Source: Pseudeuparius sepicola
Taxonomy: Eukaryota; Arthropoda; Insecta; Coleoptera; Anthribidae
NCBI GenBank assembly: GCA_963920635.1
Contig: OY987299.1
Location: 127,473,373-127,537,372 of the forward strand
Length of the DNA stretch: 64,000 nt
Direction: 5' to 3'
The notes under the pieces are model-generated. The model was not told where the DNA came from. It did not search any database and saw nothing but the letters and a program-made list of their open reading frames with translations. Position 1 is the first letter of the stretch. Every line of letters begins with the position of its first letter. This document shows, in pieces, positions 35,501 through 50,100 of the stretch. Both the position numbers and the translations under genes were made by a program.

Positions 35501-38500
35501 TTTATTTTTTTTGAAGTTGTTATTACAGATAGAAAAAAAGGAAAAACAGTTTCTTGTGCCACTTTTTAACGGGCTTTAAGATAGCGTTTTTAGATCTGTT
35601 CTACATCATTTTTTGGAAAGCGAACGTTAACGAAAAAATTAAATTTTGGGCACTGTGTTGTCTGGGTAAGACATTAAAAATAACTCTCCATGTGTTCCGG
35701 ATAAGAATGTGAGAGATAGAACAACGGTTTAATGGGAAAAAAGTTGCGCAATTTTAAGGTCAATAAAATGGCACAAACAGATTTCTAATATCTTTTTTCG
35801 TTTTTAAGTTATTTTGAAAAAGTAAAATTTTGTGTTTTCAATTTTATTTTTTTTTGAAGTTGTTATTACAGATAGAAAAAAAGGAAAAACAGTTTCTTGT
35901 GCCACTTTTTAACGGGCTTTAAGATGGCGTTTTTAGATCTGTTCTACATCATTTTTTGGAAAGCGAACGTTAACGACAAAATTAAATTTTGGGCACTGTG
36001 TTGTCTGGGTAAGACATTAAAAATAACTCTCCATGTGTTCCGGATAAGAATGTGAGAGATAGAACAACGGTTTAATGGGAAAAAAGTTGCGCAATTTTGA
36101 GGTCAATAAAATGGCACAAACAGATTTCTAATATCTTTTTTCGTTTTTAAGTTATTTTGAAAAAGTAAAATTTTGTGTTTTCAATTTTATTTTTTTTTGA
36201 AGTTGTTATTACAGATAGAAAAAAAGGAAAAACAGTTTCTTGTGCCACTTTTTAACGGGCTTTAAGATGGCGTTTTTAGATCTGTTCTACATCATTTTTT
36301 GGAAAGCGAACGTTAACGACAAAATTAAATTTTGGGCACTGTGTTGTCTGGGTAAGACATTAAAAATAACTCTCCATGTGTTCCGGATAAGAATGTGAGA
36401 GATAGAACAACGGTTTAATGGGAAAAAAGTTGCGCAATTTTAAGGTCAATAAAATGGTACAAACAGATTTCTAATATCTTTTTTCGTTTTTAAGTTATTT
36501 TGAAAAAGTAAAATTTTGTGTTTTCAATTTTATTTTTTTTTTTGAAGTTGTTATTACAGATAGAAAAAAAGGAAAAACAGTTTCTTGTGCCACTTTTTAA
36601 CGGGCTTTAAGATGGCGTTTTTAGATCTGTTCTACATCATTTTTTGGAAAGCGAACGTTAACGACAAAATTAAATTTTGGGACTGTGTTGTCTGGGTAAG
36701 ACATTAAAAATAACTCTCCATGTGTTCCGGATAAGAATGTGAGAGATAGAGCAACGGTTTAATGGGGAAAAAGTTGCGCAATTTTAAGGTCAATAAAATG
36801 GCACAAACAGATTTCTAATATCTTTTTTCGTTTTTAAGTTATTTTGAAAAAGTAAAATTTTGTGTTTTCAATTTTATTTTTTTTTGAAGTTGTTATTACA
36901 GATAGAAAAAAAGGAAAAACAGTTTCTTGTGCCACTTTTTAACGGGCTTTAAGATGGCGTTTTTAGATCTGTTCTACATCATTTTTTGGAAAGCGAACGT
37001 TAACGACAAAATTAAATTTTGGGCACTGTGTTGTCTGGGTAAGACATTAAAAATAACTCTCCATGTGTTCCGGATAAGAATGTGAGAGATAGAACAACGG
37101 TTTAATGGGAAAAAAGTTGCGCAATTTTAAGGTCAATAAAATGGTTCAAACAGATTTCTAATATCTTTTTTCGTTTTTAAGTTATTTTGAAAAAGTAAAA
37201 TTTTGTGTTTTCAATTTTATTTTTTTTTGAAGTTGTTATTACAGATAGAAAAAAAGGAAAAACAGTTTCTTGTGCCACTTTTTAACGGGCTTTAAGATGG
37301 CGTTTTTAGATCTGTTCTACATCATTTTTTGGAAAGCGAACGTTAACGACAAAATTAAATTTTGGGCACTGTGTTGTCTGGGTAAGACATTAAAAATAAC
37401 TCTCCATGTGTTCCGGATAAGAATGTGAGAGATAGAACAACGGTTTAATGGGAAAAAAGTTGCGCAATTTTAAGGTCAATAAAATGGTACAAACAGATTT
37501 CTAATATCTTTTTTCGTTTTTAAGTTATTTTGAAAAAGTAAAATTTTGTGTTTTCAATTTTATTTTTTTTTGAAGTTGTTATTACAGATAGAAAAAAAGG
37601 AAAAACAGTTTCTTGTGCCACTTTTTAACGGGCTTTAAGATGGCGTTTTTAGATCTGTTCTACATCATTTTTTGGAAAGCGAACGTTAACGACAAAATTA
37701 AATTTTGGGCACTGTGTTGTCTGGGTAAGACATTAAAAATAACTCTCCATGTGTTCCGGATAAGAATGTGAGAGATAGAACAACGGTTTAATGGGAAAAA
37801 AGTTGCGCAATTTTGAGGTCAATAAAATGGCACAAACAGATTTCTAATATCTTTTTTCGTTTTTAAGTTATTTTGAAAAAGTAAAATTTTGTGTTTTCAA
37901 TTTTATTTTTTTTGAAGTTGTTATTACAGATAGAAAAAAAGGAAAAACAGTTTCTTGTGCCACTTTTTAACGGGCTTTAAGATGGCGTTTTTAGATCTGT
38001 TCTACATCATTTTTTGGAAAGCGAACGTTAACGACAAAATTAAATTTTGGGCACTGTGTTGTCTGGGTAAGACATTAAAAATAACTCTCCATGTGTTCCG
38101 GATAAGAATGTGAGAGATAGAGCAACGGTTTAATGGGAAAAAAGTTGCGCAATTTTGAGGTCAATAAAATGGCACAAACAGATTTCTAATATCTTTTTTC
38201 GTTTTTAAGTTATTTTGAAAAAGTAAAATTTTGTGTTTTCAATTTTATTTTTTTTTGAAGTTGTTATTACAGATAGAAAAAAAAGAAAAACAGTTTCTTG
38301 TGCCACTTTTTAACGGGCTTTAAGATGGCGTTTTTAGATCTGTTCTACATCATTTTTTGGAAAGCGAACGTTAACGACAAAATTAAATTTTGGGCACTGT
38401 GTTGTCTGGGTAAGACATTAAAAATAACTCTCCATGTGTTCCGGATAAGAATGTGAGAGATAGAGCAACGGTTTAATGGGAAAAAAGTTGCGCAATTTTG

Positions 38501-41500
38501 AGGTCAATAAAATGGCACAAACAGATTTCTAATATCTTTTTTCGTTTTTAAGTTATTTTGAAAAAGTAAAATTTTGTGTTTTCAATTTTTTTTTTTTTGA
38601 AGTTGTTATTACAGATAGAAAAAAAAGAAAAACAGTTTCTTGTGCCACTTTTTAACGGGCTTTAAGATGGCGTTTTTAGATCTGTTCTACATCATTTTTT
38701 GGAAAGCGAACGTTAACGACAAAATTAAATTTTGGGCACTGTGTTGTCTGGGTAAGACATTAAAAATAACTCTCCATGTGTTCCGGATAAGAATGTGAGA
38801 GATAGAGCAACGGTTTAATGGGAAAAAAGTTGCGCAATTTTGAGGTCAATAAAATGGCACAAACAGATTTCTAATATCTTTTTTCGTTTTTAAGTTATTT
38901 TGAAAAAGTAAAATTTTGTGTTTTCAATTTTATTTTTTTTTTAAGTTGTTATTACAGATAGAAAAAAAGGAAAAACAGTTTCTTGTGCCACTTTTTAACG
39001 GGCTTTAAGATGGCGTTTTTAGATCTGTTCTACATCATTTTTTGGAAAGCGAACGTTAACGACAAAATTAAATTTTGGGCACTGTGTTGTCTGGGTAAGA
39101 CATTAAAAATAACTCTCCATGTGTTCCGGATAAGAATGTGAGAGATAGAACAACGGTTTAATGGGAAAAAAGTTGCGCAATTTTAAGGTCAATAAAATGG
39201 TACAAACAGATTTCTAATATCTTTTTTCGTTTTTAAGTTATTTTGAAAAAGTAAAATTTTGTGTTTTCAATTTTATTTTTTTTTGAAGTTGTTATTACAG
39301 ATAGAAAAAAAGGAAAAACAGTTTCTTTTGCCACTTTTTAACGGGCTTTAAGATGGCGTTTTTAGATCTGTTCTACATCATTTTTTGGAAAGCGAACGTT
39401 AACGACAAAATTAAATTTTGGGCACTGTGTTGTCTGGGTAAGACATTAAAAATAACTCTCCATGTGTTCCGGATAAGAATGTGAGAGATAGAACAACGGT
39501 TTAATGGGAAAAAAGTTGCGCAATTTTGAGGTCAATAAAATGGCACAAACAGATTTCTAATATCTTTTTTCGTTTGTAAGTTATTTTGAAAAAGTAAAAT
39601 TTTGTGTTTTCAATTTTATTTTTTTTGAAGTTGTTATTACAGATAGAAAAAAAGGAAAAACAGTTTCTTGTGCCACTTTTTAACGGGCTTTAAGATAGCG
39701 TTTTTAGATCTGTTCTACATCATTTTTTGGAAAGCGAACGTTAACGACAAAATTAAATTTTGGGCACTGTGTTGTCTGGGTAAGACATTAAAAATAACTC
39801 TCCATGTGTTCCGGATAAGAATGTGAGAGATAGAACAACGGTTTAATGGGAAAAAAGTTGCGCAATTTTAAGGTCAATAAAATGGCACAAACAGATTTCT
39901 AATATCTTTTTTCGTTTTTAAGTTATTTTGAAAAAGTAAAATTTTGTGTTTTCAATTTTATTTTTTTTTGAAGTTGTTATTACAGATAGAAAAAAAGGAA
40001 AAACAGTTTCTTGTGCCACTTTTTAACGGGCTTTAAGATGGCGTTTTTAGATCTGTTCTACATCATTTTTTGGAAAGCGAACGTTAACGACAAAATTAAA
40101 TTTTGGGCACTGTGTTGTCTGGGTAAGACATTAAAAATAACTCTCCATGTGTTCCGGATAAGAATGTGAGAGATAGAACAACGGTTTAATGGGAAAAAAG
40201 TTGCGCAATATTGAGGTCAATAAAATGGCACAAACAGATTTCTAATATCTTTTTTCGTTTTTAAGTTATTTTGAAAAAGTAAAATTTTGTGTTTTCAATT
40301 TTATTTTTTTTTGAAGTTGTTATTACAGATAGAAAAAAAGGAAAAACAGTTTCTTGTGCCACTTTTTAACGGGCTTTAAGATGGCGTTTTTAGATCTGTT
40401 CTACATCATTTTTTGGAAAGCGAACGTTAACGACAAAATTAAATTTTGGGCACTGTGTTGTCTGGGTAAGACATTAAAAATAACTCTCCATGTGTTCCGG
40501 ATAAGAATGTGAGAGATAGAACAACGGTTTAATGGGAAAAAAGTTGCGCAATTTTAAGGTCAATAAAATGGTACAAACAGATTTCTAATATCTTTTTTCG
40601 TTTTTAAGTTATTTTGAAAAAGTAAAATTTTGTGTTTTCAATTTTATTTTTTTTTTGAAGTTGTTATTACAGATAGAAAAAAAGGAAAAACAGTTTCTTG
40701 TGCCACTTTTTAACGGGCTTTAAGATGGCGTTTTTAGATCTGTTCTACATCATTTTTTGGAAAGCGAACGTTAACGACAAAATTAAATTTTGGGACTGTG
40801 TTGTCTGGGTAAGACATTAAAAATAACTCTCCATGTGTTCCGGATAAGAATGTGAGAGATAGAGCAACGGTTTAATGGGGAAAAAGTTGCGCAATTTTAA
40901 GGTCAATAAAATGGCACAAACAGATTTCTAATATCTTTTTTCGTTTTTAAGTTATTTTGAAAAAGTAAAATTTTGTGTTTTCAATTTTATTTTTTTTTGA
41001 AGTTGTTATTACAGATAGAAAAAAAGGAAAAACAGTTTCTTTTGCCACTTTTTAACGGGCTTTAAGATGGCGTTTTTAGATCTGTTCTACATCATTTTTT
41101 GGAAAGCGAACGTTAACGACAAAATTAAATTTTGGGCACTGTGTTGTCTGGGTAAGACATTAAAAATAACTCTCCATGTGTTCCGGATAAGAATGTGAGA
41201 GATAGAACAACGGTTTAATGGGAAAAAAGTTGCGCAATTTTAAGGTCAATAAAATGGTTCAAACAGATTTCTAATATCTTTTTTCGTTTTTAAGTTATTT
41301 TGAAAAAGTAAAATTTTGTGTTTTCAATTTTATTTTTTTTGAAGTTGTTATTACAGATAGAAAAAAAGGAAAAACAGTTTCTTGTGCCACTTTTTAACGG
41401 GCTTTAAGATGGCGTTTTTAGATCTGTTCTACATCATTTTTTGGAAAGCGAACGTTAACGACAAAATTAAATTTTGGGCACTGTGTTGTCTGGGTAAGAC

Positions 41501-44500
41501 ATTAAAAATAACTCTCCATGTGTTCCGGATAAGAATGTGAGAGATAGAACAACGGTTTAATGGGAAAAAAGTTGCGCAATTTTAAGGTCAATAAAATGGT
41601 ACAAACAGATTTCTAATATCTTTTTTCGTTTTTAAGTTATTTTGAAAAAGTAAAATTTTGTGTTTTCAATTTTATTTTTTTTTGAAGTTGTTATTACAGA
41701 TAGAAAAAAAGGAAAAACAGTTTCTTGTGCCACTTTTTAACGGGCTTTAAGATGGCGTTTTTAGATCTGTTCTACATCATTTTTTGGAAAGCGAACGTTA
41801 ACGACAAAATTAAATTTTGGGCACTGTGTTGTCTGGGTAAGACATTAAAAATAACTCTCCATGTGTTCCGGATAAGAATGTGAGAGATAGAACAACGGTT
41901 TAATGGGAAAAAAGTTGCGCAATTTTGAGGTCAATAAAATGGCACAAACAGATTTCTAATATCTTTTTTCGTTTTTAAGTTATTTTGAAAAAGTAAAATT
42001 TTGTGTTTTCAATTTTATTTTTTTTGAAGTTGTTATTACAGATAGAAAAAAAGGAAAAACAGTTTCTTGTGCCACTTTTTAACGGGCTTTAAGATGGCGT
42101 TTTTAGATCTGTTCTACATCATTTTTTGGAAAGCGAACGTTAACGACAAAATTAAATTTTGGGCACTGTGTTGTCTGGGTAAGACATTAAAAATAACTCT
42201 CCATGTGTTCCGGATAAGAATGTGAGAGATAGAACAACGGTTTAATGGGAAAAAAGTTGCGCAATTTTAAGGTCAATAAAATGGCACAAACAGATTTCTA
42301 ATATCTTTTTTCGTTTTTAAGTTATTTTGAAAAAGTAAAATTTTGTGTTTTCAATTTTATTTTTTTTTGAAGTTGTTATTACAGATAGAAAAAAAGGAAA
42401 AACAGTTTCTTGTGCCACTTTTTAACGGGCTTTAAGATGGCGTTTTTAGATCTGTTCTACATCATTTTTTGGAAAGCGAACGTTAACGACAAAATTAAAT
42501 TTTGGGCACTGTGTTGTCTGGGTAAGACATTAAAAATAACTCTCCATGTGTTCCGGATAAGAATGTGAGAGATAGAACAACGGTTTAATGGGAAAAAAGT
42601 TGCGCAATTTTGAGGTCAATAAAATGGCACAAACAGATTTCTAATATCTTTTTTCGTTTTTAAGTTATTTTGAAAAAGTAAAATTTTGTGTTTTCAATTT
42701 TATTTTTTTTTTGAAGTTGTTATTACAGATAGAAAAAAAGGAAAAACAGTTTCTTGTGCCACTTTTTAACGGGGTTTAAGATGGCGTTTTTAGATCTGTT
42801 CTACATCATTTTTTGGAAAGCGAACGTTAACGACAAAATTAAATTTTGGGCACTGTGTTGTCTGGGTAAGACATTAAAAATAACTCTCCATGTGTTCCGG
42901 ATAAGAATGTGAGAGATAGAACAACGGTTTAATGGGAAAAAAGTTGCGCAATTTTAAGGTCAATAAAATGGTACAAACAGATTTCTAATATCTTTTTTCG
43001 TTTTTAAGTTATTTTGAAAAAGTAAAATTTTGTGTTTTCAATTTTATTTTTTTTTTGAAGTTGTTATTACAGATAGAAAAAAAGGAAAAACAGTTTCTTG
43101 TGCCACTTTTTAACGGGCTTTAAGATGGCGTTTTTAGATCTGTTCTACATCATTTTTTGGAAAGCGAACGTTAACGACAAAATTAAATTTTGGGCACTGT
43201 GTTGTCTGGGTAAGACATTAAAAATAACTCTCCATGTGTTCCGGATAAGAATGTGAGAGATAGAGCAACGGTTTAATGGGGAAAAAGTTGCGCAATTTTA
43301 AGGTCAATAAAATGGCACAAACAGATTTCTAATATCTTTTTTCGTTTTTAAGTTATTTTGAAAAAGTAAAATTTTGTGTTTTCAATTTTATTTTTTTTTG
43401 AAGTTGTTATTACAGATAGAAAAAAAGGAAAAACAGTTTCTTGTGCCACTTTTTAACGGGCTTTAAGATGGCGTTTTTAGATCTGTTCTACATCATTTTT
43501 TGGAAAGCGAACGTTAACGACAAAATTAAATTTTGGGCACTGTGTTGTCTGGGTAAGACATTAAAAATAACTCTCCATGTGTTCCGGATAAGAATGTGAG
43601 AGATAGAACAACGGTTTAATGGGAAAAAAGTTGCGCAATTTTAAGGTCAATAAAATGGTTCAAACAGATTTCTAATATCTTTTTTCGTTTTTAAGTTATT
43701 TTGAAAAAGTAAAATTTTGTGTTTTCAATTTTATTTTTTTTTGAAGTTGTTATTACAGATAGAAAAAAAGGAAAAACAGTTTCTTGTGCCACTTTTTAAC
43801 GGGCTTTAAGATGGCGTTTTTAGATCTGTTCTACATAATTTTTTGGAAAGCGAACGTTAACGACAAAATTAAATTTTGGGCACTGTGTTGTCTAGGTAAG
43901 ACATTAAAAATAACTCTCCATGTGTTCCGGATAAGAATGTGAGAGATAGAACAACGGTTTAATGGGAAAAAAGTTGCGCAATTTTAAGGTCAATAAAATG
44001 GTACAAACAGATTTCTAATATCTTTTTTCGTTTTTAAGTTATTTTGAAAAAGTAAAATTTTGTGTTTTCAATTTTATTTTTTTTTGAAGTTGTTATTACA
44101 GATAGAAAAAAAGGAAAAACAGTTTCTTGTGCCACTTTTTAACGGGCTTTAAGATGGCGTTTTTAGATCTGTTCTACATCATTTTTTGGAAAGCGAACGT
44201 TAACGACAAAATTAAATTTTGGGCACTGTGTTGTCTGGGTAAGACATTAAAAATAACTCTCCATGTGTTCCGGATAAGAATGTGAGAGATAGAACAACGG
44301 TTTAATGGGAAAAAAGTTGCGCAATTTTAAGGTCAATAAAATGGTACAAACAGATTTCTAATATCTTTTTTCGTTTTTAAGTTATTTTGAAAAAGTAAAA
44401 TTTTGTGTTTTCAATTTTATTTTTTTTTGAAGTTGTTATTACAGATAGAAAAAAAGGAAAAACAGTTTCTTGTGCCACTTTTTAACGGGCTTTAAGATGG

Positions 44501-46250
44501 CGTTTTTAGATCTGTTCTACATCATTTTTTGGAAAGCGAACGTTAACGACAAAATTAAATTTTGGGCACTGTGTTGTCTGGGTAAGACATTAAAAATAAC
44601 TCTCCATGTGTTCCGGATAAGAATGTGAGAGATAGAACAACGGTTTAATGGGAAAAAAGTTGCGCAATTTTAAGGTCAATAAAATGGTACAAACAGATTT
44701 CTAATATCTTTTTTCGTTTTTAAGTTATTTTGAAAAAGTAAAATTTTGTGTTTTCAATTTTATTTTTTTTTGAAGTTGTTATTACAGATAGAAAAAAAGG
44801 AAAAACAGTTTCTTGTGCCACTTTTTAACGGGCTTTAAGATGGCGTTTTTAGATCTGTTCTACATCATTTTTTGGAAAGCGAACGTTAACGACAAAATTA
44901 AATTTTGGGCACTGTGTTGTCTGGGTAAGACATTAAAAATAACTCTCCATGTGTTCCGGATAAGAATGTGAGAGATAGAGCAACGGTTTAATGGGGAAAA
45001 AGTTGCGCAATTTTAAGGTCAATAAAATGGCACAAACAGATTTGTAATATCTTTTTTCGTTTTTAAGTTATTTTGAAAAAGTAAAATTTTGTGTTTTCAA
45101 TTTTATTTTTTTTTTTGAAGTTGTTATTACAGATAGAAAAAAAGGAAAAACAGTTTCTTGTGCCACTTTTTAACGGGCTTTAAGATGGCGTTTTTAGATC
45201 TGTTCTACATCATTTTTTGGAAAGCGAACGTTAACGACAAAATTAAATTTTGGGCACTGTGTTGTCTGGGTAAGACATTAAAAATAACTCTCCATGTGTT
45301 CCGGATAAGAATGTGAGAGATAGAACAACGGTTTAATGGGAAAAAAGTTGCGCAATTTTAAGGTCAATAAAATGGTACAAACAGATTTCTAATATCTTTT
45401 TTCGTTTTTAAGTTATTTTGAAAAAGTAAAATTTTGTGTTTTCAATTTTATTTTTTTTTTTTAAGTTGTTATTACAGATAGAAAAAAAGGAAAAACAGTT
45501 TCTTGTGCCACTTTTTAACGGGCTTTAAGATGGCGTTTTTAGATCTGTTCTACATCATTTTTTGGAAAGCGAACGTTAACGACAAAATTAAATTTTGGGC
45601 ACTGTGTTGTCTGGGTAAGACATTAAAAATAACTCTCCATCTGTTCCGGATAAGAATGTGAGAGATAGAACAACGGTTTAATGGGAAAAAAGTTGCGCAA
45701 TTTTGAGGTCAATAAAATGGCACAAACAGATTTCTAATATCTTTTTTCGTTTTTAAGTTATTTTGAAAAAGTAAAATTTTGTGTTTTCAATTTTATTTTT
45801 TTTTTGAAGTTGTTATTACAGATAGAAAAAAAGGAAAAACAGTTTCTTGTGCCACTTTTTAACGGGCTTTAAGATGTCGTTTTTAGATCTGTTCTACATC
45901 ATTTTTTGGAAAGCGAACGTTAACGACAAAATTAAATTTTGGGCACTGTGTTGTCTGGGTAAGACATTAAAAATAACTCTCCATGTGTTCCGGATAAGAA
46001 TGTGAGAGATAGAACAACGGTTAAATGGGGAAAAAGTTGCGCAATTTTAAGGTCAATAAAATGGTACAAACAGATTTCTAATATCTTTTTTCGTTTTTAA
46101 GTTATTTTGAAAAAGTAAAATTTTGTGTTTTCAATTTTATTTTTTTTTGAAGTTGTTATTACAGATAGAAAAAAAAGAAAAACAGTTTCTTGTGCCACTT
46201 TTTAACGGGCTTTAAGATGGCGTTTTTAGATTTGTTCTACATCATTTCGT
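32521..46250 (+). repeat. Satellite array B: about 40 units of ~343 bp
   Basis: The landmark GGAAAGCGAACGTTAACGAC recurs from 32530 to about 45908 at steps of 342-345 bp, giving 40 units (mean 343). Units differ at a few sites: GAAC/GAGC, TTAAGG/TTGAGG, ATGG followed by CAC, TAC or TTC, and poly-T length. Rare variants (GTTTGTAAG, GATAGCG, a missing C in GGGCACTG) recur 4113-4114 bp apart, so units 5-16 and 17-28 form a 12-unit higher-order repeat in two copies; units 31-34 resemble part of it. The unit is about twice 171 bp, a length common in satellites. No frame is preserved. The core also occurs inverted at 46931-50172. Confidence 0.95.
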
Positions 46251-47100
46251 TTTTGAGAAACCATTTTCAACTTTATTTTTTTGCGGCCCAGTATTTAATA
46301 GTAAGGAGTCTAAATATTAATCAGTATTGTCAAAAATTTAACTTACAACTTATCTTTCAATCGGAGAACCAAAAAAAGGACGGCAAAGACTAATACCAGG
46401 CATACATACGATAATAAAAAATAAATGAAAATCCTCCACCTAGAAGGCTTTGAAACAACGAAACCAACCCCTTGTCATTTGTCATAACTCCCACTGTATC
46501 ATTTAGTTAATAATTTGTATTAGGTATTAGAAATAGAGGGAGCTTTTTCAAATGACGACAAATTTAATATGTTAGCATGTTATATCTTGCGTGACAGAAA
46601 TAGTGTAGAGGCCAAACGAATCTATTGTTGCAATTAATAAATGGCAAAAGTTATTGGTTTCATTGGTTTAAAGCTTTCTTCTCATAATTAGAAAAAGCGA
46701 AGAATTTAATCCAAAACACAATGCGACAGTTTGCTGTAAAACAACAGAGGAAAACACTTACCAGACAGGGCCGTTTTTAAAAATATTAGGTTTTAAAGTA
46801 CAAATAAACTGTAAGTTAAATTGTTGATAATACTGATTAATATTTAGACTTCTTATTATTAAGTACAGGGCCGCATTAGAAAGAAAATGAAAGGAAAAAA
46901 AGGAATTTTCAGTATAATTGTCTTAAATTTGCAATGAAAAGTGCTTTCAAAATCTGAAAAAAGAATCCAGGTCCGTATTTAAAAAAAATAACGTTGAAGA
47001 TGGTTTCTCAAAAACGAAATGTTGTAGAACAAATCTAAAAACGCCATCTTAAAGCCCGTTAAAAAGTGCCACAAGAAAGTGTTTTTCTATTTTTTCTATC
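46186..47100. repeat. Inverted-repeat centre joining arrays B and C
   Basis: The sequence at the end of array B (TTCGTTTTTGAGAAACCATT, GCGGCCCAGTATTTAATAGTAAGGAG, AAATATTAATCAGTATTG) returns inverted at 46830-47020 (CAATACTGATTAATATTTAG in near form, then ATTAAGTACAGGGCCGC, GGTTTCTCAAAAACGAAATG). Arrays B and C are therefore the expanded left and right arms of one foldback structure. The 67-codon frame 46190-46393 lies in the left arm and has no domain. About 46400-46780 is the unpaired centre with nothing recognised. Confidence 0.7.
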
Positions 47101-50100
47101 TGTGATAACAACTTCAGAAAAAATAAAATCGAAAACGCAAAATTTTAGTTTTTTCAAAATAACTCAAAAACGAAAAAAAATATTAGAAATCTGTATATAC
47201 CATTTTATTGACCTTAAAATTGCGCAACTTTTTTCCCATTAAACCGTTGTTCTATCTCTCACCGTTTGCAAGATCCCCATGCTGTTCATTCTTATCCGGG
47301 ACACATTGTATACATATAAAAAATAGCTGTCAAAGTTGTACTTTCCACAGGGCGAATCTTATGCCTTTAACATCATCATTAAAACATGAACCCAAAACTC
47401 GAATATGAAGCACGTCGCCCCAGCACCGCTTGCCTCTTAATTTGTAAGAGGAGCTGCACTCTATAAAGGCTTCGCGAGAATCTTTTCCCGCGCTGCAAAG
47501 GGGCGACAGAAACACATTCGCCGCCTTACTGGAAATCTCAAAAGACCGTCTCGTCACTAATTGGCACCCTTTCCTGGCCCTTTGTCCCCAATTTAATTCC
47601 CGCTGCAGCTACGTATTTTTCTCAAATCAGCAAATACGCCTGGCAGCCCGGCCGTAATTTCTCCCATTTTATTTCGGCCAAATCGTATCGTTCCTTCCAC
47701 GTATTTCGCGACTGGAACGGGGCACGGCTCTTAATTAATTGTAATGAAAAGTGCTTTCAAAATCTGTAAAAAAAATCCAGATCCGTATTTAAAAAAATAA
47801 ATTTGAAGATGGTTTCTCAAAAACGAAATGTTGTAGAATAAATCTAAAAACGCCATCTTAAAGCCCGTTAAAAAGTGCCATAAGAAAGTGTTTTTCTATT
47901 TTTTCTATCTGCGATAACAACTTCAGAAAAAAATAAAATCGAAAACGCAAAATTTTACTTTTTTCAAAATAACTCAAAAACGAAAAAAGATATTAGAAAT
48001 CTGTTTATACCATTTTATTGACCTTAAAATTGCGCAACTTTTTTCCCATTAAACCGTTGTTCTATCTCTCACCGTTTGCAAGATCCCCATGCTGTTCATT
48101 CTTATCCGGGACACATTGTATACATATAAAAAATGGCTGTCAAAGTTGTACTTTCCACAGGGCGAATCTTATGCCTTTAACATCATCATTAAAACATGAA
48201 CCCAAAACTCGAATATGAAGCACGTCGCCCCAGCACCGCTTGCCTCTTAATTTGTAAGAGGAGCTGCACTCTAATAAAGGCTTCGCGAGAATCTTTTCCC
48301 GCGCTGCAAAGGGGCGACAGAAACACATTCGCCGCCTTACTGGAAATCTCAAAAGACCGTCTCGTCACTAATTGGCACCCTTTCCCGGCCCTTTGTCCCC
48401 AATTTAATTCCCGCTGCAGCTACGTATTTTTCTCAAAACAGCAAATACGTCTGGCAGCCCGGCCGTAATTTCCCCCATTTTATTTCGGCCAAATCGTATC
48501 GTTCCTTCCACGTATTTCGCGACTGGAACGGGGCACGGCTCTTAATTAATTGTAATGAAAAGTGCTTTCAAAATCTGTAAAAAAAATCCAGATCCGTATT
48601 TAAAAAAATAAATTTGAAGATGGTTTCTCAAAAACGAAATGTTGTAGAACAAATCTAAAAACGCCATCTTAAAGCCCGTTAAAAAGTGCCATAAGAAAGT
48701 GTTTTTCTATTTTTTCTATCTGCGATAACAACTTCAGAAAAAAATAAAATCGAAAACGCAAAATTTTACTTTTTTCAAAATAACTCAAAAACGAAAAAAG
48801 ATATTAGAAATCTGTTTATACCATTTTATTGACCTTAAAATTGCGCAACTTTTTTCCCATTAAACCGTTGTTCTATCTCTCACCGTTTGCAAGATCCCCA
48901 TGCTGTTCATTCTTATCCGGGACACATTGTATACATATAAAAAATGGCTGTCAAAGTTGTACTTTCCACAGGGCGAATCTTATGCCTTTAACATCATCAT
49001 TAAAGCATGAACCCAAAACTCGAATATAAAGCACGTCGCCCCAGCACCGCTTGCCTCTTAATTTGTAAGAGGAGCTGCACTCTATAAAGGCTTCGCGAGA
49101 ATCTTTTCCCGCGCTGCAAAGGGGCGACAGAAACACATTCGCCGCCTTACTGGAAATCTCAAAAGACCGTCTCGTCACTAATTGGCACCCTTTCCTGGCC
49201 CTTTGTCCCCAATTTAATTCCCGCTGCAGCTACGTATTTTTCTCAAATCAGCAAATACGCCTGGCAGCCCGGCCGTAATTTCTCCCATTTTATTTCGGGC
49301 AAATCGTATCGTTCCTTCCACGTATTTCGCGACTGGAACGGGGCACGGCTCTTAATTAATTGTAATGAAAAGTGCTTTCAAAATCTGTAAAAAAAATCCA
49401 GGTCCGTATTTAAAAAAATAAAGTTGAAGATGGTTTCTCAAAAACGAAATGTTGTAGAACAAATCTAAAAACGCCATCTTAAAGCCCGTTAAAAAGTGCC
49501 ATAAGAAAGTGTTTTTCTATTTTTTCTATCTGCGATAACAACTTCAGAAAAAAATAAAATCGAAAACGCAAAATTTTACTTTTTTCAAAATGATTCAAAA
49601 ACGAAAAAAGATATTAGAAATCTGTTTATACCATTTTATTGACCTTAAAATTGCGCAACTTTTTTCCCATTAAACCGTTGTTCTATCTCTCACCGTTTGC
49701 AAGATCCCCATGCTGTTCATTCTTATCCGGGACACATTGTATACATATAAAAAATGGCTGTCAAAGTTGTACTTTCCACAGGGCGAATCTTATGCCTTTA
49801 ACATCATCATTAAAACATGAACCCAAAACTCGAATATGAAGCACGTCGCCCCAGCACCGCTTGCCTCTTAATTTGTAAGAGGAGCTGCACTCTAATAAAG
49901 GCTTCGCGAGAATCTTTTCCCGCGCTGCAAAGGGGCGACAGAAACACATTCGCCGCCTTACTGGAAATCTCAAAAGACCGTCTCGTCACTAATTGGCACC
50001 CTTTCCCGGCCCTTTGTCCCCAATTTAATTCCCGCTGCAGCTACGTATTTTTCTCAAAACAGCAAATACGTCTGGCAGCCCGGCCGTAATTTCCCCCATT

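Noticed and set aside
47208..50089. Recurrent 66-90 codon frames in array C
   Set aside because: Same reasoning: periodic, on both strands, partly made of element sequence, with no motif.
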